Source: Aquimarina latercula DSM 2041
Lineage (GTDB): Bacteria; Bacteroidota; Bacteroidia; Flavobacteriales; Flavobacteriaceae
Reading direction: 5' to 3'
DNA length: 64,000 nt
NCBI RefSeq assembly: GCF_000430645.1
Contig: NZ_AUMK01000004.1
Location: 124,001-188,000, forward strand
Part shown: in pieces, positions 28,892 through 37,613 of the stretch
How the letters are laid out: the number at the start of each line of letters is the position of its first letter
How positions within the stretch are numbered: position 1 is the first letter of the stretch
Notes under the pieces: model-generated
Databases searched by the model: none
What the model was told of the DNA's origin: nothing
What the model saw: only the letters and a program-made list of their open reading frames with translations
Made by a program: the position numbers and the translations under genes

Positions 28892-29635
28892 ATGAAACAT
28901 TTAAAATATTTTTTGGCTTTAATTGCGTTATCTATTGCACAATTAATTTTTGGACAAACAAAGAAAACTGTTACTACTTTTAACAAAGTAATCATCAGCC
29001 CACATATAGAGGCAACTTTTGTGGAAAACAATCAAGAATCTGTAATCATAGAAAAGAGTACCGAACCAGAAGACAAAATAAATATCGAAGTAAATGGAAA
29101 TGTACTTCGTGTCTATCTAGATGATGCTAAAGAGACTACAAAAAATAAAACAGTAATGATTAATGGCACCAAAAGAAAAGTACCTATTTATAAAGGCAAA
29201 GTACTTACCGTAACCATAAACTATAGACAACTTACTGATCTTTCTATTAGAGGAGAACAAGCTACAGTTTGTAAAAGTAAGATCACCGCAGAAACATTTC
29301 GATTAAAGGTTTATGGGGAATCACAAATAATTTTAAACGATGTAAATTTTGAATACTTTGATGTTGATATGTATGGAGCCAGCACATTAGCTATCAAAAA
29401 CGGATCTATCGAAAATCAGAAAATAACAGCTTTTGGAGAAAGCACTTCGGATCTACTTGCCGTAGACAATAAAAATACTAAGCTAAAAGCCTTTGGAGAG
29501 GCCGAATTTAAAATTCAAGCATCTGATCGTATTAAACTTACAGCTTTTGGAGAAGCGAAATTGTACTACAAAGGTGATGCGAGCATTCAAAAAGGTTTAA
29601 ATATTGGAGACGTAGAAATATCAGAAATTCAGTAA
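28892..29635 (+). CDS. Secreted GIN/DUF2807-type beta-helix protein
   Basis: The 247-residue protein has a signal peptide (about 1-22, ending LIFGQ), so it is exported to the periplasm or surface. The mature part is a stack of short beta repeats, each turning at a VYGES, MYGAS, AFGES or AFGEA motif roughly every 20 residues between about 130 and 235. This is the right-handed beta-helix of the GIN family (putative auto-transporter adhesin head). The role of these proteins in Bacteroidota is unsettled. Its place between permease 8 and ATPase 2, 52 bp after the permease stop, suggests it works with the efflux system, perhaps as an envelope sensor or substrate-binding factor. Confidence 0.8.
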   Translation: MKHLKYFLALIALSIAQLIFGQTKKTVTTFNKVIISPHIEATFVENNQESVIIEKSTEPEDKINIEVNGNVLRVYLDDAKETTKNKTVMINGTKRKVPIYKGKVLTVTINYRQLTDLSIRGEQATVCKSKITAETFRLKVYGESQIILNDVNFEYFDVDMYGASTLAIKNGSIENQKITAFGESTSDLLAVDNKNTKLKAFGEAEFKIQASDRIKLTAFGEAKLYYKGDASIQKGLNIGDVEISEIQ

Positions 29636-29639
29636 TATT

Positions 29640-29762
29640 ATGATTACAAAAATGAATTCAATTTCAGAAAATTATGTCTGTATGAGACGAGAAAACCCCA
29701 GAATATTTAATACCATTCGACCAAGACGCATCTCTCAGAAGACTCTTAAAAAATTAAACTGA
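29640..29762 (+). CDS. Possible 40-residue basic small protein
   Basis: A small frame starts four bases after the GIN-gene stop and runs to 29762. It encodes 40 residues with an arginine-rich centre (RRENPRIF, IRPRRISQK) and a KTLKKLN end. It fills most of the otherwise unexplained 181-bp gap before ATPase 2. I do not recognise it. Its position and spacing fit translational coupling, but a frame this short may be chance in AT-rich DNA. Confidence 0.3.
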   Translation: MITKMNSISENYVCMRRENPRIFNTIRPRRISQKTLKKLN

Positions 29763-29816
29763 TTATTTTTTACACCAACGAAAAACAACATAGATAATCA
29801 TCATCAAAAAACAACT

Positions 29817-30485
29817 ATGATTTTACAACTTAACAATACATCAAGAATAATTAATTCAGGTGGAAAAAAAATAGCATTACTCGATGCTATCGACCTAAAA
29901 GTGCAAGAAGGCGAGTTTATTTCATTAATGGGACCATCCGGATCCGGTAAATCTACATTATTAAATTGTATCGGCATGCTTGACAATTTTACAGAAGGTA
30001 GTTACGCCTTTTTAGATGAAGCCGTGCATACCATGAAAGAAAAACAACGATCTAAACTATACAAGGAATACATAGGCTTTGTCTTTCAGGCGTATCATCT
30101 CATTGATGAATTAAATGTTTATGAAAACATCGAAACTCCCCTACTCTATAAAAACGTAAAATCTTCAGAAAGAAAAGCACTCGTAGCTGATATGTTAGAT
30201 CGTTTTAATATTGTGGGTAAAAAAGATTTGTTTCCATCTCAATTAAGTGGTGGACAGCAACAATTGGTAGGAATTGCAAGAGCATTAATTACTAAGCCAA
30301 AACTAATTTTAGCTGATGAACCAACCGGAAATTTAAACTCTAAACAGAGTACGGAGATTATGGAGTTATTTTCTGAATTAAATAAAGAAGGTGTTACAAT
30401 AATACAAGCCACTCATTCTGAAAAAAACGCTTCTTATGGATCAAGAATTATTAATCTTTTAGACGGACGTATCGTCTCTGAATAA
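29817..30485 (+). CDS. MacB/LolD-type ABC ATPase 2, slightly degenerate
   Basis: The 222-residue ATPase has Walker A GPSGSGKST (39-47), Q-loop Q91, Walker B LILADEPTG (163-171) and H-loop H200. Two positions deviate from ATPase 1. The signature reads LSGGQQQLVG, with L150 where R is usual, and the D-loop reads GNLNS with N for D. The core catalytic residues (K, E, H) are kept, so some activity is likely, but it may be a regulatory or slow partner. It lies 11 bp before the TolC-like gene in the second transcription block. It may form heterodimers with ATPase 1 or serve permease 8; both are inferences. Confidence 0.9.
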   Translation: MILQLNNTSRIINSGGKKIALLDAIDLKVQEGEFISLMGPSGSGKSTLLNCIGMLDNFTEGSYAFLDEAVHTMKEKQRSKLYKEYIGFVFQAYHLIDELNVYENIETPLLYKNVKSSERKALVADMLDRFNIVGKKDLFPSQLSGGQQQLVGIARALITKPKLILADEPTGNLNSKQSTEIMELFSELNKEGVTIIQATHSEKNASYGSRIINLLDGRIVSE

Positions 30486-30496
30486 CCTAACAACTC

Positions 30497-31918
30497 ATGT
30501 CACTGAAATCAATTATATGTATCAGTGTCTTTCTTTTACAATTCCTAGGATTTACACAAAGAAAAGACGCAGAAAGGTACTCCCTAGCCCAATGTGTAGA
30601 TATAGCACTAAAAAATAATCTGGACCTAAAGTCTTCTGTTTTAAATGCTAGTACAGCCAAAATTAATCATAGACAAGCCACAGCAAACATTCTACCATCA
30701 TTAAATGGGAATTATAATATAGGTGTAAATAACGGAAGAAGTATTGATCCATTTACCAATGATTTTATAAATCAAGAACTTACTTTTTCTAATGCACGAT
30801 TAAATCTCGATGCTACGATATTTAATGGTTTTAGATTATTAAATACAGTTAAGCAACAAAGATTGAATAGGCAAGCTTTTGAAATGGAAATAGAAGAAGC
30901 TAAACAAACATTAATTCTTAATGTTACTTTAGCATATCTACAGGTACTAAACAGAACAGATATATTAGCATTAGCCAAAGCAAGATTAGTAGCCACTAAT
31001 AAACAATTAAAACAACAAGAAGATTTATATAGTGAAGAATCTGGGAATCCTGCTGATTATGCCGACATAAAAGGTCAAAAAACTATTGATGAAACTAATA
31101 TACTAGCGGCAGAAAGTGATCTAAACAGTGCAAAATTAAGTCTTACTAGATTGATGAATATCCGTGAAAATATTGATACTGACAAAACATCTATTTTATT
31201 AGATTTTGAAAAATACGAACTTTCGTCTGAAGATGTTTTTAATGATGCAATGAAAAATTTAGCCACTTTTAAAGCTAAAGAATTAAGAGCAAAAGCAGCA
31301 GCAAAAGGAATAAAAGTTGCTAGAGCTCAATACATCCCAGAAATTTCATTTTTTGGACAGTTAAACACCAACTATTCTAGTGTTGCAGAAACATTTACTG
31401 AAATTGGATCGAGTATTGTAGAAACAGGAGATTTTGTTACCGTTAACAATGAAGAAATTTCGGTTTTCACTGAACAATCCCAGTTTAGAGGAGATAAAAT
31501 TGAGTATTTGGATCAATTTGACAATAATTTAAATACAGTTGTTGGTATCGCGGTTGATATTCCTCTTTTTAATAGTTTTAGAGCAAAAAACAATGTAGCA
31601 TTAGAAAAAATTAAAGCCGAGGAATCTCTTATAGAACTAGAACGAACTTCATTAGAAGTAAAAAATGCAATTGCCCAAGTCCATTTTGATATGCAGGCTG
31701 CATTTAATAGATATGAAAGTCTACAAAATCAAGTAACAGCTTTTGAAGAATCTTATCGGGTAAATGAAATTAGATTTAATAATGGAGTGTCAAATTTTAT
31801 TGCTTATATAACAAGCAAAAATAATTTGGATAATGCAAGAACCAACCTCACCAATGCTAAATATGAATACTTACTTCGGGTTAAAATTTTAGAGTTTTAT
31901 AGAGGTAATACTTTATAA
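30497..31918 (+). CDS. TolC-family outer membrane efflux protein
   Basis: The 473-residue protein has a signal peptide (about 1-21, ending FLGFTQ). It then shows two outer-membrane-efflux-protein repeats made of long amphipathic helices with beta strands between them (YSLAQCVDIALKNN at the first repeat start). It would form the trimeric channel of the tripartite exporter with the adaptor at 7213-8463. It is the last gene of the cluster and the only channel in it. Length and layout are normal. After its stop a weak 6-bp hairpin at 31959-31975 has no U-tract. The GC-rich hairpin at 32023-32044 may end the transcript. Confidence 0.92.
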   Translation: MSLKSIICISVFLLQFLGFTQRKDAERYSLAQCVDIALKNNLDLKSSVLNASTAKINHRQATANILPSLNGNYNIGVNNGRSIDPFTNDFINQELTFSNARLNLDATIFNGFRLLNTVKQQRLNRQAFEMEIEEAKQTLILNVTLAYLQVLNRTDILALAKARLVATNKQLKQQEDLYSEESGNPADYADIKGQKTIDETNILAAESDLNSAKLSLTRLMNIRENIDTDKTSILLDFEKYELSSEDVFNDAMKNLATFKAKELRAKAAAKGIKVARAQYIPEISFFGQLNTNYSSVAETFTEIGSSIVETGDFVTVNNEEISVFTEQSQFRGDKIEYLDQFDNNLNTVVGIAVDIPLFNSFRAKNNVALEKIKAEESLIELERTSLEVKNAIAQVHFDMQAAFNRYESLQNQVTAFEESYRVNEIRFNNGVSNFIAYITSKNNLDNARTNLTNAKYEYLLRVKILEFYRGNTL

Positions 31919-32008
31919 AGATAAAACTATATCATCTCACCAGAAGATTGAATATTTAGTTCTACACGTTAGAACAGAAAAACATCTTATGTTCTTATAA
32001 TTTCTCTC

Positions 32009-32044
32009 AAAAAAACAAAAAAGAGGCTGAAATTACTCAGCCTC
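32009..32044 (-). terminator. Intrinsic terminator of the S8 protease gene
   Basis: A perfect 8-bp stem, GAGGCTGA (32023-32030) and TCAGCCTC (32037-32044), with a 6-nt loop is followed on the minus strand by a T-rich run (plus-strand A-run at 32009-32022). It lies 29 bp past the protease stop. The stem could also slow plus-strand transcription coming from the TolC gene. Confidence 0.85.
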
Positions 32045-32072
32045 TAACTAATTCAAAACTATTTATCTATTT

Positions 32073-33290
32073 TTAATTTAAGGTAGCAATAGGAGCTGTA
32101 TATCCTCCTTTACTTACGGACCCATCTGTTCCTGTACTGTTACCTCTTAATAATAATATTCCTGCTACGTGTGGTGACGCCATAGAGGTACCTGAAATAT
32201 TATTAAACTGACCATTTAACCAAGTAGACCAAACTGCTGTACCTGGAGCCCAACGATCGACACTACTACCAAAATTTGAACCAGAGGCAGGAGCATCTAC
32301 ATTAGTCATATTTCCAACACACCAAGATCGGCTAGTTATTAACCTTTGTGGTGAATAAAATTGAGTATCATCGTTACTGTTACCCGCTGCCATAGCTCCA
32401 TAAGTTGTATTTTCTAAATTTCTAAACGTGTCGTCTATTGCCTGAGATGTAAATCGATTACGGAAACCTACGCTATAGTTCCAAGTATCTCCATTACCAG
32501 CATTGTTAGCTACATAGTCTATTCCTGCAAGAATTCCATCTGTAGCACCACTCCCTGCGGCATTTAAAACTCTAACAGAAACTACAGTTGCTCCATAAGC
32601 TACGCCAATAACTCCAGAACCATTATTTCTTGCAGCAACGGTTCCTGCTACATGAGTTCCGTGTCCATTTTGATCTTGCCAAGATCCACCAACAAAACTT
32701 CTACTTCTGCCAGTGTCTATGTTTAAGTCACTATGTGGTGCAATACCACTATCTACTATCCAGCAAGTTCTTCCTGCACCGTTAGCTCTACCTACTCGAT
32801 TTATTCCCCAAGGAAGAAATTCTCCATTAGATAACTGTGAGTCATTAGTCACCGCTTTATTTTGTACTGTTGCTGGTAGTGTACTTACAGGTTTTCCTAT
32901 TTTAACATCCAACTTTTGGATATAGTTAGGCTCTAAATAAGCTACTTCAGGATCGTTCCTAAGCAAATCAGCTTGCTTCTCGGATAAGTTTTTAACCGCA
33001 AATCCTTGAATAGCAGAACTATACGTTTGCTTTATATTATCTTCTGCTATTGCATATTTAGATAATGTTTGCGCCGATTTTGTTTTCATTTCTGCGCTTT
33101 TTCCAGAAATAGACTGATCTTCTGTATAAACTACTATATACTCTCCCGGTATCGCTTGATCAGCTCCTATAGCATCTACATTTTCAATTTCTGATTCTAA
33201 ATCTGTAATTCCTTCTCCACCTTTTTCACAACTGTAAAAAAGAAAAGAAAATACTGTTACTGTGCTTAAAATTCTAAGTCTAGTTTTCAT
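32073..33290 (-). CDS. Secreted subtilisin-like (S8) serine protease with I9 prodomain
   Basis: The 405-residue protein has an N-terminal signal ending at a cysteine (FYSC, C21), so it may be a lipoprotein, though the lipobox is weak. An inhibitor I9-type propeptide covers about 47-125. The S8 domain has the catalytic triad D179 (VDSGIAPHSD), H209 (GHGTHVAGT) and S368 (GTSMASPHVAG), with the oxyanion Asn in AAGNSN (N303). The spacing fits the proteinase K/aqualysin branch. The chain ends soon after the catalytic domain with no type IX sorting domain visible. A role in extracellular protein degradation is inferred. Confidence 0.92.
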   Translation of the reverse strand: MKTRLRILSTVTVFSFLFYSCEKGGEGITDLESEIENVDAIGADQAIPGEYIVVYTEDQSISGKSAEMKTKSAQTLSKYAIAEDNIKQTYSSAIQGFAVKNLSEKQADLLRNDPEVAYLEPNYIQKLDVKIGKPVSTLPATVQNKAVTNDSQLSNGEFLPWGINRVGRANGAGRTCWIVDSGIAPHSDLNIDTGRSRSFVGGSWQDQNGHGTHVAGTVAARNNGSGVIGVAYGATVVSVRVLNAAGSGATDGILAGIDYVANNAGNGDTWNYSVGFRNRFTSQAIDDTFRNLENTTYGAMAAGNSNDDTQFYSPQRLITSRSWCVGNMTNVDAPASGSNFGSSVDRWAPGTAVWSTWLNGQFNNISGTSMASPHVAGILLLRGNSTGTDGSVSKGGYTAPIATLN

Positions 33291-33731
33291 AATTTTTAAT
33301 TTTGCGTTAAGTTTTAATTTTAGTTTTAAATTAAATGTTGAGTTCTAATAAAATTAGACTAACAAAATTATAGATTATTAACAACAACGGAATACGGGAA
33401 ACACACAACAACCAAAGGGCAACACTCTACTCACTGCCCATGAATACTACAAAAAAAGTCTACATTACTAATAAAGCAACATAGTTGCATTATTGAAAAT
33501 CAACAGGTTGAATCAAAAACCAAGAATTTCAGAAAAAGGAAAAAATAACAGGGAATTTACCCCTTAAAAAAATCAAAAATAAGTGAGTTTAACACTTAAT
33601 TAACTGTAATTTGGCGAAAAAATAAAATTTATTAAGACTAATTCTAAAGAATTTAAATAAAAAAACTCCCAATAAATCATTCAATTTTCATAATTCAACC
33701 TAAAAAACTCCAAATTATACCTTAAAACTAA
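33291..33731. other. Upstream region of the S8 protease
   Basis: This 441-bp AT-rich gap holds no gene I can support. On the minus strand TAATTTTG (33363-33370) matches the Bacteroidota -7 box (TAnnTTTG), with a TTG at 33385-33387 at a shorter spacing than usual. Just downstream of it a perfect TCTAAT-AAA-ATTAGA inverted repeat (33344-33358) sits where a repressor could bind. Two more short palindromes, GCAAC-ATA-GTTGC (33476-33488) and TAAGTG-N7-CACTTA (33580-33598), lie further upstream. Confidence 0.4.
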
Positions 33732-34226
33732 TTATTGACTTGTATATAATTTTAAAACGCTTTCAAAGTCAATTTTATCATTAATTTCATAAAAATAATT
33801 AAGTTGCCATTTTTGGGTTTGTTGCGCCTGTTTACTTTTCGTGATGTCCCATTTAGGGTATACTCTAAATGCTCTTTTTCCTTCTTTTATTTCTGTTGAT
33901 ATAATCCCCTTTTTAATCAATAAAGATTTTGGAAATACAAATTGCCCCAACTTATTCTTTTTACTTACATTAACTATATAGAAGTCTATTTGATCAGATT
34001 TATCATATGGTTCGATAGGTCCATTCTCTTTTCGTTTCCAAAAAGTTACGAATTGCCCCACTTTTTTTGGTGTAACTTTAGCAGTTCTACTTAGAACATT
34101 TTGTCCATTAAGCTTAAATCTGCAAGCAGAATATTCTTGACTTTCTGATTCTTTTACATAATCTAAAATTTTTAAAGAACATCTATCATACACTTTCTTT
34201 TTTATCTGACTAAGATTATCATCCAT
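33732..34226 (-). CDS. MepB-family protein
   Basis: The 164-residue protein matches the general pattern of the MepB family. It has CRFKLNGQNVLSRTAKVTPKKVGQFVTFW-type core blocks around 35-65, with a GPIEPYD turn. A later QFVFPKSLLIKKGI segment is followed by RAFRVYPKWD near residues 100-130. MepB was named from its location in a staphylococcal efflux operon, but its function is not established. Here it stands alone on the minus strand. The gene is complete, and I infer a soluble cytoplasmic protein of unknown role. Confidence 0.75.
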   Translation of the reverse strand: MDDNLSQIKKKVYDRCSLKILDYVKESESQEYSACRFKLNGQNVLSRTAKVTPKKVGQFVTFWKRKENGPIEPYDKSDQIDFYIVNVSKKNKLGQFVFPKSLLIKKGIISTEIKEGKRAFRVYPKWDITKSKQAQQTQKWQLNYFYEINDKIDFESVLKLYTSQ

Positions 34227-34320
34227 GCGTTTAACTCTGTTTGTTTTTTCAATTCATAGGGTAATTAATAATATATACCATGTCCCATTTCAGTTTGTAT
34301 TAAGCTCATATAGATGATCC

Positions 34321-34734
34321 TTATTTAAAAATATTATGATCATTCTTAAACGTTTTAAACTCAATAGCATTTTTACTAAAATCTAAAATAAACATCGTTT
34401 GTTGTTCCCCTTTTTCATTTTGATACCTTTTTTGAGGTTTAAAAATAAAATCTACTTTATGATCTTCTAATCTATCTTGTATATCTCGAAATACCTTTTC
34501 ATCTACAATACAACCAAAATGCGGAATCGGAACTTTAAGGTTCTCCACTCTTCCGCAATAATCTAATTCTGGTATTGCATCCGATACATGAGCAGAAAGT
34601 TGATGTCCAAAAAAATCAAAATCCACCCAATGTTCTGTTTGTCTTCCTAATTTGCAGCCAAGTATGATATGATAAAATGAAATAGTACTTTCTATATCCT
34701 TTACCTTAAATGCTATATGAAATTTTGTATCCAT
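34321..34734 (-). CDS. VOC (glyoxalase/bleomycin resistance) family protein
   Basis: The 137-residue protein has one vicinal-oxygen-chelate domain with the FHIAFKVKDIESTISFY start and a closing FILDFSKNAIEFKTF strand, whose E is a likely metal ligand. The family includes dioxygenases, isomerases and resistance proteins, so the substrate cannot be given. It lies 4 bp after the stop of the D-2-hydroxyacid dehydrogenase and is very likely co-transcribed with it. That suggests joint action on a 2-oxo or 2-hydroxy acid. Confidence 0.8.
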   Translation of the reverse strand: MDTKFHIAFKVKDIESTISFYHIILGCKLGRQTEHWVDFDFFGHQLSAHVSDAIPELDYCGRVENLKVPIPHFGCIVDEKVFRDIQDRLEDHKVDFIFKPQKRYQNEKGEQQTMFILDFSKNAIEFKTFKNDHNIFK

Positions 34735-34738
34735 TTTA

Positions 34739-35668
34739 CTAATACCCTTTATGTAACGAAACCCTATTTAATAGTTCTCTATCATCTAAAAATCGCTTAT
34801 AATTTTCTACAATTTTATTTGCCGCACTTTCTACATTAGTTAAACTTGCCACGTGTGGTGTTATTTGAATTTTTGGATGCTTCCAAAAAGGATGCTCTTT
34901 TGGTAATGGTTCTGTTCTAAAAACATCAAGAAAAGCACCGGCAAGTTTATTCGTATCAAGTAATTCTATTAAATCTTCTTCTACCAAATGTTCACCTCTT
35001 CCTACGTTAATAAAAATTGCATCAGTAGCAAGTCTCCTTAATGTATTTCTGTTTATAATATCTCTAGTTTCATCAGTTAAAGGCAATAGATTAATCAAAA
35101 CATCAGATTGACTTAAACAAGAATCAAATGCATCAACTCCATTGAAACTTTTCACTCCAGAAATTTCTTTTTTCGAATTACTCCATCCCTTTACGGTAAA
35201 TCCTAAATCAGCGAATTTCTTAGCTACATATCCCCCAATACTACCTAAACCCAAAATTGTAATGGTCGTGTTTTCAATAGACTTATATTCTTTTTGATCC
35301 CAAATTCTCTTTTCTTGTTGTTGTACATATCTTTTGGTATTCTTTAATTGCATTAGTACAACAGTTAGCAAAAACTCCCACATATCAATAGACAATTTCA
35401 TATCCACCATTCTTGTAATAATAATGTTTTCTGCAATTGTTTGCGAATTAGTAATATGATCTATAGAGGCACCCACAGATTGGATGACTTTTATGTTTGG
35501 GAACTTCTTCAGAATATCTTTTTCTGGTTTCCAGCAAATAACAAAATCTACAGCAGCTACATCTTTTACATTTGGATATATTTCAATACTAGTAGTAACT
35601 ATTTTTTTGCTTAATACCTTCTTCCAAGGTTCTGGATCTTTATTATTAAAAATTATAAGAATACTCAT
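34739..35668 (-). CDS. D-2-hydroxyacid dehydrogenase (GhrA-like)
   Basis: I start at the ATG at 35668 (MSILIIF), two codons inside a frame that opens with TTG; the product is 309 residues. The NAD(P) motif GLGSIG (140-145) and the catalytic set R224 (NVGRGE), E253 (FRTEPLP) and H272 (TPHVAS) are complete. This places it with glyoxylate/hydroxypyruvate reductases of the GhrA type, which reduce 2-oxo acids in the cytoplasm. It is followed by a VOC gene and is divergent from an Lrp/AsnC regulator 118 bp away, so control by that regulator is plausible. Confidence 0.88.
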   Translation of the reverse strand: MSILIIFNNKDPEPWKKVLSKKIVTTSIEIYPNVKDVAAVDFVICWKPEKDILKKFPNIKVIQSVGASIDHITNSQTIAENIIITRMVDMKLSIDMWEFLLTVVLMQLKNTKRYVQQQEKRIWDQKEYKSIENTTITILGLGSIGGYVAKKFADLGFTVKGWSNSKKEISGVKSFNGVDAFDSCLSQSDVLINLLPLTDETRDIINRNTLRRLATDAIFINVGRGEHLVEEDLIELLDTNKLAGAFLDVFRTEPLPKEHPFWKHPKIQITPHVASLTNVESAANKIVENYKRFLDDRELLNRVSLHKGY

Positions 35669-35786
35669 GAACAAGAATTTTACACAAAGGTATACTAAAC
35701 CCTATACACCAAAAAGTTGAATCGTCGAAATATAACTATATTTACCATCGAAAAAATGAATTTAAAAACAAAAAATCATCGATTCT

Positions 35787-36197
35787 ATGATAGATACTAT
35801 AGATAAGCAGTTGTTAGACATTTTAAAAAATAATTCACGACTATCATTTGCTGATTTAGGGAGAACTATCAATTTATCTCCTTCATCCGTTAGAGAAAGA
35901 GTTCAAAAGATGGAAGATTTAGGTGTGATTCAGAAGTATAGTATTCAAATTGATAATAATAAATTAGGATACGATTTAGAAGCTTTCATATTGCTTAAAG
36001 TTTTTCCTGGACAATTAGCTCATATTCTTAAAGTAATTAAAAACTTCCCCGAAGTTAAAGAAGCACATCGCATTACAGGAAACCAAAATATACATCTAAA
36101 AGTTGTAGTGAAAAATCAAACTTCTTTACAAGAGTTATTGGATAAACTAATGATTCATGGGGATACTAATACGTTTCTTATTTTATCAAAAGTTTAA
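35787..36197 (+). CDS. Lrp/AsnC-family transcriptional regulator
   Basis: The 136-residue regulator has an N-terminal helix-turn-helix (about 18-48, with LSFADLGRTINLSPSSVRER) and a C-terminal RAM ligand-binding/oligomerisation domain (about 65-136). The RAM domain contains a VKEAHRITGNQNIHLKV stretch. It is slightly shorter than typical Lrp proteins but complete. It is divergent from the hydroxyacid dehydrogenase/VOC pair, which is the classical layout for a local amino-acid or oxo-acid sensing regulator. That role is an inference. Confidence 0.9.
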   Translation: MIDTIDKQLLDILKNNSRLSFADLGRTINLSPSSVRERVQKMEDLGVIQKYSIQIDNNKLGYDLEAFILLKVFPGQLAHILKVIKNFPEVKEAHRITGNQNIHLKVVVKNQTSLQELLDKLMIHGDTNTFLILSKV

Positions 36198-36279
36198 TCT
36201 TATATTTTATATTCTCTTCGATAATGAGTATAATATTACTGTGGTCTGTTTTTCTATAGATTGTTTAATTACATTTGCT

Positions 36280-36311
36280 TTTGATTAAAAATCTTGCTTT
36301 AACTATATTTA
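36280..36311 (+). promoter_or_regulatory. Bacteroidota-type promoter of the M18 peptidase
   Basis: A TTTG (-33) at 36280-36283 is followed after 20 bp by TATATTTA (36304-36311), one mismatch from TAnnTTTG. The start codon is 23 bp further on. Position and spacing fit the primary sigma-factor promoter of this phylum. Confidence 0.5.
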
Positions 36312-36333
36312 GAGCAACTAAAAAATACTTTTA

Positions 36334-37608
36334 ATGTCTTACTCCCAAAGTCTTTTAAATTTCATAGATTCCGGTTCTACCTCTTTTCACGTAGTTTCTA
36401 ACTTAAAAAAAGAATTGATTTCTCGGAGCTATCTAGAATTATTTGAACAGGACATTTGGGATTTAAAGAAAGAAGAAAAGTATTTTGTAACTAGAGCTGA
36501 TGGCTCAATTATAGTATTTAGAACTCCTAAAAAATGGTCTAATGATTATTCTTTTAAAATCATTGGTGCACATACGGATTCTCCTTGTCTAAAAATAAAG
36601 AACAATCCCATTTCTACAAAAGAAGGATATCAATTACTAAATATTGAAATCTATGGAGGTGTTTTATTAAGTAGTTGGTTTGATAGAGATCTTTATTTTG
36701 GCGGCAGATTAATTATAGAAAATGAAACAGGTGTATTAGAGCAAAAACTTATTACGGTAGAAAAAAAAATACGAATTCCTCGTTTGGCTATTCATTTAGA
36801 TCGAGAAGTTAATAAAAAAGGATTTACTCCGAATCCGCAGGAACATATGTTCCCCGTTATTGGACTATCTAATGACATCAATTTTGAAAATTGGTTAAAG
36901 GAAGAAACAGGAGTATCTGGAACCATTCTGAGTTGGGATTTATTTTTATTTGATGCCGAAAAATCCAGTTTTGGAGGTATTCATGATGAATTTATTTACG
37001 CTTCTAGATTGGATAATTTAGCAAGTGTCCATGCCTCTTTTGAAGGTTTAAAAAAATCTACCATTGCGGATAACGAAGTTCAAATGGCCGTTTATTTTCA
37101 GCATGAAGAAATTGGTTCTGAATCGCAAAATGGAGCAAATTCTAATTTTTTAGAAACTACATTAAAACGCATTCACTCTTCTATTTCCTCCAAGGAAGAG
37201 ACTTTTTTTCAAGCTGTAGCACGTTCCTTTTTTATTTCTGCAGATATGGCTCATGCAGTACATCCAAACTACACGACAAAACACGATGCCAATCATAAAC
37301 CATTACTTGGTGCTGGTCCAGTAATTAAAAGTAATGCCAATATGCGTTACGCCACAGATGCATTTTCTATAGCTAAATTTAAACAATGGTGTAAAAAAAC
37401 AAATGTTCCTTTTCAGGATTTTTGCAGTAGGAATGATATCGGTTGTGGTTCTACTATAGGTCCTATGGTTGCCTCTAACATCGGAATACCAACAATTGAT
37501 GTTGGAAATCCAATGTTGTCAATGCATAGTATTAGAGAAATGTGTGGAACACAAGATCATGAATATATTATTGATGTTTTTACTGAATTTTACAAAACCT
37601 CATCTTAG
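36334..37608 (+). CDS. M18-family aminopeptidase
   Basis: The 424-residue cytoplasmic enzyme has the dinuclear-zinc signature set. H80 lies in GAHTDSP, a metal Asp in ASRLDNL, and an HEEIGSES loop carries the catalytic and metal glutamates. SADMAHAVHP and a late HSIREMCG supply the remaining ligands. M18 enzymes remove N-terminal acidic or neutral residues from peptides and usually form dodecamers. Length is normal. No signal peptide is present. It converges on a lipoprotein gene with only 5 bp between stops. Confidence 0.92.
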   Translation: MSYSQSLLNFIDSGSTSFHVVSNLKKELISRSYLELFEQDIWDLKKEEKYFVTRADGSIIVFRTPKKWSNDYSFKIIGAHTDSPCLKIKNNPISTKEGYQLLNIEIYGGVLLSSWFDRDLYFGGRLIIENETGVLEQKLITVEKKIRIPRLAIHLDREVNKKGFTPNPQEHMFPVIGLSNDINFENWLKEETGVSGTILSWDLFLFDAEKSSFGGIHDEFIYASRLDNLASVHASFEGLKKSTIADNEVQMAVYFQHEEIGSESQNGANSNFLETTLKRIHSSISSKEETFFQAVARSFFISADMAHAVHPNYTTKHDANHKPLLGAGPVIKSNANMRYATDAFSIAKFKQWCKKTNVPFQDFCSRNDIGCGSTIGPMVASNIGIPTIDVGNPMLSMHSIREMCGTQDHEYIIDVFTEFYKTSS

Positions 37609-37613
37609 ATATA

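Noticed and set aside
31959..31975. GTTCTA-N5-TAGAAC hairpin after the TolC-like gene
   Set aside because: No T-run follows on either strand, so it cannot be supported as a terminator.
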